Assembly (NCBI GenBank): GCA_944385645.1 | Contig: CALWYA010000058.1 | Coordinates: 1 to 8,818 of the forward strand | DNA: 8,818 nucleotides | Direction: 5' to 3' | Source: an uncultured Oscillospiraceae bacterium | GTDB lineage: Bacteria; Bacillota; Clostridia; Oscillospirales; Oscillospiraceae | Shown: one piece after another, positions 1 through 6,082 of the stretch | Numbering within the stretch: position 1 is the stretch's first letter | Layout: each line of letters opens with the position of its first letter | Position numbers and translations under genes: made by a program | Notes under the pieces: generated by a model | What the model was told of the DNA's origin: nothing | The model's database searches: none | What the model saw: only the letters and a program-made list of their open reading frames with translations

Positions 1-759
<759 letters not shown>

Positions 760-762
760 TAA

Positions 763-799
763 ACAGCGCCCCCGCGTCCTTTGGACGCGGGGGCGCTGT
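763..799 (+). terminator. Hairpin terminator after hppA, no U-tract
   Basis: A perfect 17-bp stem (763-779 with 783-799) with a TTT loop lies four bases after the hppA stop. It is very GC-rich, with five C's pairing with five G's. The bases that follow (TCTCAGCTTCTC) are pyrimidine-rich but contain no run of T. It therefore may act as a 3'-end-stabilising hairpin or a Rho-assisted terminator rather than a classical intrinsic one. Confidence 0.75.
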
Positions 800-1008
800 C
801 TCAGCTTCTCAAAAAAGCCCTCCTGCAAGGAGTTCCGCCGCCCGCAGGCGGCGGAAAAAATTGTGATTCGTCATTTCCCAGGGCGTGTACCTGGGAAATG
901 ACACCTCTCACGAAATTTTGGCCGACAATTTCGTAAGAAATCGAGGAAAAAATTTCGTGCAGCCTTTCTCAAAAAAGTGGCTTCGCCACTTTTTTGACAG
1001 TCTCAGAC
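798..1008. repeat. Hairpin-dense intergenic element with 20-bp imperfect terminal inverted repeats
   Basis: The gap between convergent genes is filled almost end to end with palindromes: 820-832 (5 bp), 833-842/847-856 (10 bp, loop CGCA), 870-882/890-902 (13 bp, 7-nt loop), 909-919/949-959 (11 bp, with a smaller AATTTCG-type hairpin inside) and 969-981/985-997 (13 bp, TTC loop, flanked by A6 and T6). The outer ends, 798-817 and the reverse complement of 989-1008, match at 16 of 20 positions and both end in TCAAAAAAG. A direct partial copy, CTTTCTCAAAAAAG, lies at 964-977. No coding capacity is apparent. The AT-rich loops contrast with the GC-rich genes. This could be a non-autonomous repeat or MITE-like unit; the A6/T6 hairpin at 969-997 could also serve as a bidirectional terminator. 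Confidence 0.6.
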
Positions 1009-1040
1009 ACAGCCCCGTGTCCGATGGACACGGGGCTGTG
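1008..1040 (-). terminator. Hairpin terminator after the HPr-like gene, no U-tract
   Basis: A perfect 15-bp stem (1008-1022 with 1026-1040), loop of three, lies 13 bases past the stop of the HPr-like gene on the minus strand. Like the one after hppA it lacks an immediate U-run. On the minus strand it is followed by TCTGAGACTGTC and then the A6/T6 hairpin at 969-997, which could supply the terminating U-tract. Confidence 0.7.
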
Positions 1041-1053
1041 CGCTTGCTGTGTG

Positions 1054-1275
1054 TTACGCCATCTTGGCGACCAGCTTGCTGAACTTGTGGGGGTCCACAT
1101 TGTCCTCGGCCACCACGGTGGCCTTCTTGCCCACCAGGGCGAACAGCCCCAGCAGAGACCGGGCGTCCAGCATGGTGGTGCCGGAGCTCAGCCAAACCTC
1201 AAAGGGAGTGTCGCAAGCCAGCCGGTTGATCTTCTCCACCTGGGAGCCGTCCTTGATCGTAATCTCGCGCGTCAT
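1054..1275 (-). CDS. HPr-like (Crh-like) phosphocarrier-family protein without the active-site histidine
   Basis: A 73-residue protein starting at ATG 1275, with GGAGG nine to ten bases upstream. The C-terminal two thirds have an HPr-like pattern: DARSLLGLFALVGKKATVV (residues 37-55) matches the HPr segment around regulatory Ser46 (K-S-I-M-G-V), placing Ser40 at that position. The N-terminal segment where HPr has GLHARPA reads SQVEKINRLA (11-20). There is no histidine there, so PTS phosphotransfer through His15 is not possible; the only histidine is residue 63. HPr is about 87 residues, so this is short. By analogy with Bacillus Crh, a regulatory role through serine phosphorylation by HPr kinase and binding to CcpA is possible, but this is inference. 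It has its own promoter (1392-1420), and a cre-like site lies upstream. Databases would probably call it an HPr family phosphocarrier protein. Confidence 0.8.
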   Translation of the reverse strand: MTREITIKDGSQVEKINRLACDTPFEVWLSSGTTMLDARSLLGLFALVGKKATVVAEDNVDPHKFSKLVAKMA

Positions 1276-1334
1276 AACTTGGTCCTCCGTTTCGTCAAAT
1301 TTTCCGCGCGCCCGCTTTTCCCCTGACCTGGGGA

Positions 1335-1387
1335 CCGGAGCTTCTCCGGCGGGGCGCCGCTTCCGTGACCGCTCTCCCAGCGGTCAC
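1335..1387 (-). other. Structured 5' leader of the HPr-like mRNA
   Basis: Two hairpins lie in the predicted leader of about 110 nt: 1365-1373/1379-1387 (9 bp, 5-nt loop), almost at the predicted 5' end, and 1335-1340/1344-1349 (6 bp, 3-nt loop). A hairpin at the very 5' end commonly protects mRNA from decay. No known riboswitch is recognised. Confidence 0.4.
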
Positions 1388-1391
1388 CCGT

Positions 1392-1420
1392 ATTTTATCA
1401 GGCGTCCCCGCCGCCGTCAA
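1392..1420 (-). promoter_or_regulatory. Sigma-A promoter of the HPr-like gene
   Basis: On the minus strand TTGACG (1420-1415), a 17-bp spacer and TAAAAT (1397-1392) form a near-consensus promoter. A TG one base upstream of the -10 box makes it an extended -10. Transcription would begin near 1385. Confidence 0.85.
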
Positions 1421-1444
1421 GGATGATTTTCGTTAAATCGCATA

Positions 1445-1459
1445 ATGAAAACGATTCCA
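1445..1459. promoter_or_regulatory. Catabolite-responsive element (cre), full consensus match
   Basis: ATGAAAACGATTCCA fits every specified position of the cre consensus WTGNAANCGNWNNCW that I recall for CcpA in Bacillus, including the central CG dyad typical of LacI-family operators. It lies in the divergent region, about 25 bp upstream of the -35 box of the HPr-like gene and about 60 bp upstream of the isomerase -35. For both genes this is upstream of the promoter, where known cre sites more often activate than block. A rough count (seven fixed and three two-fold positions) gives about 0.1 expected matches by chance in this window on both strands. Confidence 0.55.
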
Positions 1460-1516
1460 TTTTGTGCAACAAATACAGAAATCTGCCTCACGTCCGACTG
1501 TCTGTCCCGCCACACC

Positions 1517-1561
1517 ATCTTGTGTTTTTCCCGCTGCTGTGGTATTCTGTTCCCACAAGAT
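1517..1561. promoter_or_regulatory. Eight-bp inverted repeat around the isomerase promoter, possible operator
   Basis: ATCTTGTG at 1517-1524 and its exact reverse complement CACAAGAT at 1554-1561 lie 29 bp apart, one over the -35 box and the other just past the predicted start point. A second small dyad, TTTGT-GCA-ACAAA, is at 1461-1473 beside the cre-like site. These could be regulator half-sites; the regulator is not in the window. Confidence 0.3.
1520..1548 (+). promoter_or_regulatory. Candidate promoter of the sugar isomerase gene
   Basis: TTGTGT (1520-1525), a 17-bp spacer and TATTCT (1543-1548), with TGG directly before the -10 box as in an extended -10 promoter. The -35 is weak, which would fit a regulated promoter. 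The leader would be about 40 nt. Confidence 0.5.
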
Positions 1562-1592
1562 CGCGGGCAGACGCCCGGAGAGGAGAATGACC

Positions 1593-2408
1593 ATGCCCAT
1601 GAAGACCAGTGCCGTCTGGGCAGACGGCACCTTCCCCACCAACACCGCCCCCCTGACCGGTCCCCTGGCGGACTGCGCCCGGCGGGCCGCCGACCTGGGC
1701 TATGACGCCCTGTCCCTCACCGTCAACCGCCCCGGCGAGCTGGACCCCGAGTCGGTCCTGCGGGCCCTGGGGCCCTGCCATCTGGCGGTATCCGGCCTGG
1801 CCACCGGCCGGGCCTACACGGTGGACGGCCTGGGCCTGGGGATGGCGGACCGGGAGAAGCGCCGGGCGGCCGTGGACCGGATGCTCTCCCACGCCGACCT
1901 GTGCGCCCGGCTGGGGGGCGCCAAGCTCATCGTGGGGGCCATCCGGGGCTGGACCCGGGACGCCGGGGGCCGGACGGAATACGAAACGCTGTTCCGGGAC
2001 AGCATGGAGACTCTCGTGGCCCGGGCGGAGCAGCTGGGCATCCAGGTGGTGCTGGAGGCCATCAGCCGTCTGGACTCGGACGCCTACTGCTCGGTGGACG
2101 AGACGGCGGAGTTCATCCGCTCCTTCCGCTCCCCCGCCCTGAAGCTGCAGCTGGACTCCATCCACCTGCACACCAACGGGGAGACCGACTTCTTCGACCT
2201 GGTGGTCCGGGCCGGGGACCTGATCGGCCAGGTGGACATCTCCGACGTGGACCGGATGGCCCCCGACGGGAAGCACTTCGACTTCCCCCTGCTGCTCCGC
2301 GCCCTGAAGGAGGCCAAGTTCCAGGATTATCTGGTCTTTGAGTTCCGGGCCCAGCCCCCCGCCGACGCGGCAAAGGCCGGGCTGGACTATATCCGCTCCC
2401 TGCTGTGA
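1593..2408 (+). CDS. Sugar phosphate isomerase/epimerase family protein (xylose isomerase-like TIM barrel)
   Basis: A 271-residue protein. The frame is open further upstream, but AGGAG at 1581-1585 sits seven bases before ATG 1593; ATG 1587 is too close to it and ATG 1599 too far. The fold is indicated by an alternating hydrophobic-strand/helix pattern and by metal-site motifs in the right order: Glu155 in VVLEAISRLD, Asp188 and His191 in LQLDSIHLH, Arg221, and Glu250 in LVFEFRA. The spacing matches the D-tagatose/D-psicose 3-epimerase pattern I recall (E152, D185, H188, H211, R217, E246). At the His211 position this protein has Asp215 (GQVDISDVDR), and Asp161 replaces the substrate-contacting Glu158. 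It probably isomerises or epimerises a small sugar or its phosphate using a divalent metal; the substrate cannot be named. It is a single-gene transcription unit ending at a strong hairpin and is divergent from the HPr-like gene with a cre-like site between them, which suggests carbon-source control. Confidence 0.85.
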   Translation: MPMKTSAVWADGTFPTNTAPLTGPLADCARRAADLGYDALSLTVNRPGELDPESVLRALGPCHLAVSGLATGRAYTVDGLGLGMADREKRRAAVDRMLSHADLCARLGGAKLIVGAIRGWTRDAGGRTEYETLFRDSMETLVARAEQLGIQVVLEAISRLDSDAYCSVDETAEFIRSFRSPALKLQLDSIHLHTNGETDFFDLVVRAGDLIGQVDISDVDRMAPDGKHFDFPLLLRALKEAKFQDYLVFEFRAQPPADAAKAGLDYIRSLL

Positions 2409-2440
2409 CCGCGGGGCACCGGACAAATGAGAGAAACAGG

Positions 2441-2471
2441 CAGGCCCCCGCCGAAGTTCGGCGGGGGCCTG
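2441..2471. terminator. Bidirectional hairpin terminator between convergent genes
   Basis: A perfect 14-bp stem (2441-2454 with 2458-2471), loop AGT, lies between the isomerase stop (2408) and the stop of the minus-strand membrane protein (2483). The flank read on the minus strand, CCTGTTTCTCTCATTTG, is fairly U-rich; the plus-strand flank is not. Confidence 0.75.
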
Positions 2472-2482
2472 TCGTCGTCTCG

Positions 2483-3937
2483 CTATTCGTCCAGCGGCAC
2501 CTGCACCGCATCGCCCCGCGTCTGATAGCACCGGCTATTCCAGCCATCCTCATAGCTCATCTTGGCGGTGACAAAGGGGTAATTAAACGGGCGATCCTGG
2601 TGGGTATAGTAGATCCAGGAATCCAGGATCCAGGCGCTCTCCAGGGGCTCGGTCTCATAGATGAGATAGCCCCGGAACCGCTCCCCCTCTTTCGGAAAGG
2701 TGAACGCGGCATAGGGACTTCGGGCCGGCTGGGGGTCTTCAAACATGGAGTAGATCAGGTATTCTCGGATCCCCAGCTCATAAAAATCCCCCACATAGGT
2801 GACCCCATCCTGGTCGTAGAGCAGCCGCCCGGAGGCGGTGGGCTCCCCCACCGGCAGCCAGTCCTCTTCGTTCCGGTTGTATGGGGTGGACAGGAGGATA
2901 TAGTCCGTCCCGCCCCTGATCTCCGGTCTGTTCTGCCACACGAAGTGGTGGATCACCCGCCAGCGTCCATCGGGCATCTCCACCGCCACACTGGTGAACA
3001 ACATCTCCCTCACATCGTACACGGTCCTGCGGAAGTTGGCGCCCCGGAACTCCCGTCCCTCGTTGAAGGGCTGCGTATCGATACTCACCTCCATCCGGAC
3101 CGCCTCCTTCAGCGCCCGGATCTCTTCGACGGTCAGGTCCTCCAGCACATAGGGGGGCATCCCCAGGTTCAGCAGATCCGTCCGGATCGCCTCCAGGGCC
3201 GTATGCTCGATCGGCTCCCGGGGAGTCCAGTCCATGGGGTAGTGGGCCCCAATGGCGCCGGCCAGGGGGACGCACAGGGCGCAGCACACCAGCCAGACCA
3301 GCCACACCGCCCACTCAGGGGTCCGCACCGGGGCCATTTTGACGGCATAACCCACCCCGTCCATGAGCCGCCCCACCTTCCCCAGCTGGAACAGAGCAAA
3401 GATCAGCAGGGCCGCTATGGCCAGCCCCGGCAGCAGCCCCCGCAGTCCGGACAGACTGACCGCTGTGCCCAGCAGGCAGGAGAAGAACAGGAGTCCGGCG
3501 CTCCCCGCCTGATCGGTCCGCCCCGACGCCCGGCGCACCGCCCGGACGCCCCACCACAGACAGAAATACTGTCCCAGAAGGGCGGCGGTGGCCAACAGGT
3601 TCACCACCGCCATTTCCTCCAAGGTCCAATAGGCGGTGGCAGGCCAGGCCAGATAGACCAGCATCAGGGCCATATTGGCCATGGACAGCAGCCAGCCGGC
3701 GGCGAACCAGCGGTTCTCCCGCCGCAGCATCCGAAAGCCCAGCATCATCAGCAGGACGCCGGCCACATTCATCAGGTAGCCCAGGGGGGTCATGGCGAAC
3801 AGGACCATGGCACTGCCCCCGATGAGCCGGGCTATGGCCCGCCGCCAGGGGGTGATCTCTGTCAGCTGATCGCCGGGGGGCGGCACGGCGGTCAGCTCCT
3901 CCTCCAGCATCCGGTCCAGCTCCCGGTCGTCAGCCAT
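2483..3937 (-). CDS. Polytopic membrane protein, putative anti-sigma factor or sensor for the upstream ECF sigma
   Basis: A 484-residue protein. Start chosen at ATG 3937, eight bases after GGAGG and overlapping the sigma-factor stop by eight bases; an in-frame GTG at 3946 sits inside that ribosome binding site. Visible order: a short acidic cytoplasmic N-terminus (residues 1-36, ELDRMLEEEL then a PPPG turn), about six hydrophobic helices (near 38-69, 78-98, 108-131, 146-163, 167-184, 208-228), then a 250-residue hydrophilic C-terminal domain rich in aromatic and acidic residues, probably outside the cell if there are six helices. No HxxxCxxC zinc anti-sigma motif, protease or enzyme motif is seen. 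Translational coupling to an ECF sigma factor is the usual arrangement of an anti-sigma factor, with the N-terminus holding the sigma and the outer domain sensing a signal. That role is inferred from context only; I do not recognise the C-terminal domain. Confidence 0.75.
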   Translation of the reverse strand: MADDRELDRMLEEELTAVPPPGDQLTEITPWRRAIARLIGGSAMVLFAMTPLGYLMNVAGVLLMMLGFRMLRRENRWFAAGWLLSMANMALMLVYLAWPATAYWTLEEMAVVNLLATAALLGQYFCLWWGVRAVRRASGRTDQAGSAGLLFFSCLLGTAVSLSGLRGLLPGLAIAALLIFALFQLGKVGRLMDGVGYAVKMAPVRTPEWAVWLVWLVCCALCVPLAGAIGAHYPMDWTPREPIEHTALEAIRTDLLNLGMPPYVLEDLTVEEIRALKEAVRMEVSIDTQPFNEGREFRGANFRRTVYDVREMLFTSVAVEMPDGRWRVIHHFVWQNRPEIRGGTDYILLSTPYNRNEEDWLPVGEPTASGRLLYDQDGVTYVGDFYELGIREYLIYSMFEDPQPARSPYAAFTFPKEGERFRGYLIYETEPLESAWILDSWIYYTHQDRPFNYPFVTAKMSYEDGWNSRCYQTRGDAVQVPLDE

Positions 3938-4472
3938 TCCACTCACCTCCCAGCTCCTTTCTCAGCTTCAGGCGCAGGCGGCGCAGCCGCCCCTCCACCC
4001 CCCGCCGGGTCAGGCCCAGCTCGGCGGCCATCTGGTCGGTGGACTGGAGATAGAAGTACTTCCGGTGAAACAGCTCCCGGTCGGTCCGCCCCAGCTGATC
4101 CACGGCCCGACGGATGGCCTGGGCCCGCTCCCGGCGCAGCAGCTCCTCCTCCGGCCCCGGGGCCGGGTCGGGCAGGGCGGGGCTCAGCTCCTCGTCTCTC
4201 CCCCGCCGCCCCGCGTCCCGCAGGCGGTTTCGGGCCCGGTTGCGGGCCACCACCGTCAGCCAGGCGGCCAGGGTCCCCTTCTCCGGGTCAAAGGTCCCGA
4301 TCCTGCGCCACACGGCCAGGGTGACGTCGCTGAGACACTCCTCCCGCTCCCGGGGGTCGGAGAGGACGCCGCCCACAACATAGCGCAGCATGGGCCCGTG
4401 GCGCAGCAGCAGCTCGTCCAGCCCCCGCTGCTCCCCCCGGGTCAGCAGATCCACGATCTCCCGGTCCTCCAT
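3930..4472 (-). CDS. ECF-type RNA polymerase sigma factor
   Basis: A 180-residue protein with the two-domain plan of group 4 sigma factors. Region 2 spans about residues 15-90, including ECLSDVTLAVWRRIGTFDPE, then TLAAWLTVVARNRARNRLRD, the sigma-70 region 2 core and -10 recognition helix. A charged, proline-rich linker follows (91-112, PALPDPAPGPEEE). Region 4 (about 113-175) has the helix-turn-helix STDQMAAELGLTRRGVEGRLRRLRLKL. Length is normal for the family. It would direct core polymerase to a small regulon. The start ATG at 4472 has AGGGGGG upstream. Its 3' end overlaps the membrane protein gene by eight bases, so the two are translationally coupled. A 7-bp hairpin (4501-4507/4515-4521) lies in the leader. 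The promoter is not clear. Confidence 0.93.
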   Translation of the reverse strand: MEDREIVDLLTRGEQRGLDELLLRHGPMLRYVVGGVLSDPREREECLSDVTLAVWRRIGTFDPEKGTLAAWLTVVARNRARNRLRDAGRRGRDEELSPALPDPAPGPEEELLRRERAQAIRRAVDQLGRTDRELFHRKYFYLQSTDQMAAELGLTRRGVEGRLRRLRLKLRKELGGEWNG

Positions 4473-4570
4473 GTCCGCCCCCCTCTCTCTTTTCTCCCGC
4501 GCCCCGGTCAGGTCCCGGGGCGTCTCTATTTGGTTCTACCCCGAATTTGGGGAAAACCCACGGAAAATTT

Positions 4571-4597
4571 GAAAAAGCTCCCCGAAACGGGGAGCTT
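4571..4597 (-). terminator. Intrinsic terminator of the GNAT-yigZ transcript
   Basis: A 10-bp stem (4575-4584 with 4588-4597), three-base loop; read on the minus strand it ends in a T5 run (4576-4572). It lies about 290 bases past the yigZ stop, after the repeat cluster, and about 100 bases before the sigma-factor start, so it should insulate the sigma operon. Confidence 0.85.
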
Positions 4598-4669
4598 GGC
4601 GGGAGCAGGAAACGACCTCGCCGGCGGCGGGCGGGGCGCTCTCCACGCAAACGGGCCGTCGCTGTCCGT

Positions 4670-4693
4670 CGGGCGGCCCCGCGGGGCCGCCCG
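4670..4693. repeat. 24-bp perfect palindrome
   Basis: A perfect dyad made only of G and C (left arm CGGGCGGCCCCG, right arm its exact complement) between the terminator and the two-hairpin repeat pair. Its edge overlaps the CCCGCAAAGCC start of that repeat. It may be part of the same element. Confidence 0.6.
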
Positions 4694-4840
4694 CAAAGCC
4701 TTCCCCCCACAGGGGGGAAGGTGCCCCGAAGGGGCGGATGAGGGGGCGAAGGGAAGAAGCGGCCAGCACCCCCGTGGTTACCCTCATCAGCCAGCCTGTC
4801 GGCTGACAGCTTCCCCCTGGAAGGGGGACGCCTTTTTGCG
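4690..4840. repeat. Inverted pair of two-hairpin intergenic repeats (CCCTCATC / CCTTCCCCC family)
   Basis: The left half has CCCGCAAAGCC, a 10-bp hairpin 4699-4708/4712-4721 (CCTTCCCCCC with GGGGGGAAGG), a 5-bp hairpin 4723-4727/4731-4735 and GATGAGGG (4737-4744). The right half is the same plan inverted: CCCTCATC (4781-4788), a 6-bp hairpin 4787-4792/4801-4806, a TCCCCCT hairpin 4812-4818/4822-4828 and a tail ending TTTTTGCG. The 36-bp centre (4745-4780) is not palindromic. The same parts recur at 6218-6246 and 6286-6328. The 410-base stretch 4473-4883 holds this, the palindrome, the terminator and the sigma leader, with no credible gene. Confidence 0.7.
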
Positions 4841-4883
4841 TGGGGCGCGGCGACCCGGCATGCCCGATCTGGCGGCGGCGGGA

Positions 4884-5528
4884 TCAGTCCCCGCCGCTCC
4901 TCTCCCGAACGGGCACCGCCTGGAACCGCTCGCCGCAGACCATGCCCTCCACCGTGCCGGCGGTGGCGTCCAGCAGATGGGCCAGACAGGCCTCCGCCTG
5001 CTCCTCGGGCAGCAGGACGGTGAGGGCGATGTCGGCCCCGTAGTCGGTGTCGGCGATCACCCCGCCGAACTTCTCGGTCTCCAGCTTCACCCGCTCGAAC
5101 TGGGCGTAGGAGCAGGGCAGCAGGACCTCCACCCACCGGCGGACCACCGAGATCCCGGCGGCGTCCAGGGCGTCCTTGGCGCTCTGGGTATAGGCCCGTA
5201 CCAGGCCCCCGGCCCCCAGGAGGATGCCTCCGAAATACCGGGTAACCACGCAGCACACATTGACCACGCCCTCCCGCTGGAACACGTTGAGCATGGGCTG
5301 GCCCGCCGTCCCCTGGGGCTCCCCGTCGTCGGAGTAGCGCACCGGGCCGTCCCTCAGGAGGTAGCACCAGCAGTTGTGCCGGGCGTCGTAGTGCTTCTTT
5401 TTGGTCTCCTCGATGCGGGCGCGGGCCTCCTCCTCGCTGTCCACCGGCCACACGCGGCCAAGAAAGCGGGAGCGCTTCTCCATAAATTCCGTCTCGCTGG
5501 AGCCGGTGGGGATATAATATTCTGTCAT
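4884..5528 (-). CDS. yigZ: YigZ/IMPACT family protein (UPF0029)
   Basis: A 214-residue protein. The ATG at 5528 overlaps the stop of the upstream acetyltransferase gene as ATGA, with GGGAGG just before it; an upstream in-frame GTG (5540) would lie before that site and is not preferred. The N-terminal domain has the family signatures DDGEPQGTAGQPML (residues 67-80) and VTRYFGGILLGAGGLVRAY (95-113). The C-terminal 80 residues match the small ferredoxin-like domain (DUF1949 type) of bacterial members. Length is normal. The family is related to eukaryotic IMPACT, a regulator of Gcn2, but the bacterial role is unsettled; ribosome or nucleic-acid contact has been suggested. Translational coupling to a GNAT acetyltransferase is notable but does not define a function. 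A terminator lies about 290 bases downstream. Confidence 0.93.
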   Translation of the reverse strand: MTEYYIPTGSSETEFMEKRSRFLGRVWPVDSEEEARARIEETKKKHYDARHNCWCYLLRDGPVRYSDDGEPQGTAGQPMLNVFQREGVVNVCCVVTRYFGGILLGAGGLVRAYTQSAKDALDAAGISVVRRWVEVLLPCSYAQFERVKLETEKFGGVIADTDYGADIALTVLLPEEQAEACLAHLLDATAGTVEGMVCGERFQAVPVRERSGGD

Positions 5529-6055
5529 CGCGCCTCCCACTCTCCCCGAGTCATGGCATAGAACCGGGCCGGCTTCTCCGCCCCGGTGGGGCCGTCCAAG
5601 ATCATATCTTCAAACAGGAAGGAAAATCCGCTCTTTTCGATCACCCGGCGGGACCGGGGGTTGTCCGCATAGTGGCTGCACCACACACAGGCCAGCTCCA
5701 AGTCCCGGAAGGCGTACCGGAGCAGTGCCTCCACCGCCTCGGGCATCAGCCCTCTGCCCCAGAAGTCCGCCGACAGGGCATAGCCCAGCTCGTCGTTGGG
5801 GGTGGGGAACTCCGGGCGGGTCTTGCCGGTGAAGCCCGCCGAGCCGACCACTCTGCCCGAGGACTTGTCCACCACCGCGAAGGTGTGGGGGGCGGCAAAG
5901 ACGGTGCGGATGACCTCCAGGCTCTCCCCCACGCTCCCATGGGGCGGCCAGCCCGCCGGCGGGCCCACCCGGGGGTCCCGGGCGTATTCGTACAGGTCCG
6001 CCGCGTCCGTCTCCGCGAAGGGGCGCAGGAGCAGACGGTTGGTTTTGATCTCCAT
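5525..6055 (-). CDS. GNAT family N-acetyltransferase, RimJ/RimL type
   Basis: A 176-residue protein starting at ATG 6055 with AGGAGG seven bases upstream. It opens with the typical MEIKTNRLLLRPF start of the RimJ/RimL group. The acetyl-CoA loop is in YALSADFWGRGLMPEAVEALL (residues 92-112; WGRGLM is the Q/RxxGxG/A-type pyrophosphate loop), and the late motif ADNPRSRRVIEKSGF (130-144) carries the Asn and Ser usual in this group. It transfers acetyl from acetyl-CoA to an amine, possibly a protein N-terminus or small molecule; the substrate is unknown. It overlaps yigZ by four bases and is the first gene of a two-gene unit. No convincing promoter is visible; upstream is the repeat-rich gap. Confidence 0.9.
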   Translation of the reverse strand: MEIKTNRLLLRPFAETDAADLYEYARDPRVGPPAGWPPHGSVGESLEVIRTVFAAPHTFAVVDKSSGRVVGSAGFTGKTRPEFPTPNDELGYALSADFWGRGLMPEAVEALLRYAFRDLELACVWCSHYADNPRSRRVIEKSGFSFLFEDMILDGPTGAEKPARFYAMTRGEWEAR

Positions 6056-6082
6056 GGGAACACCTCCTTTTTATTCGGGCGC

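Noticed and set aside
994..999. TTGACA as a plus-strand promoter -35 box
   Set aside because: It is part of the A6/T6 hairpin repeat, no -10 box follows at 16-18 bp, and there is no plus-strand gene to serve before 1593.
1464..1592. N-terminal extension of the sugar isomerase frame
   Set aside because: It would cover the predicted promoter; the ribosome binding site at 1581-1585 points to ATG 1593, and the added residues do not resemble the family.
2405..4324. 639-codon plus-strand open frame
   Set aside because: It is antisense to the membrane protein and sigma-factor genes, with a Pro/Gly/His/Gln-rich composition typical of the reverse frame of GC-rich genes, and has no recognisable domain.
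4530..4540. GAACC on the minus strand as an ECF-type -35 element for sigma autoregulation
   Set aside because: No CGTC-like -10 element is found at the usual 15-17 bp distance, so the match is too short to call.
4065..5561. 498-codon plus-strand open frame
   Set aside because: It crosses the sigma-factor gene, the repeat region and yigZ in antisense; it has no domain and runs through palindromic repeats.
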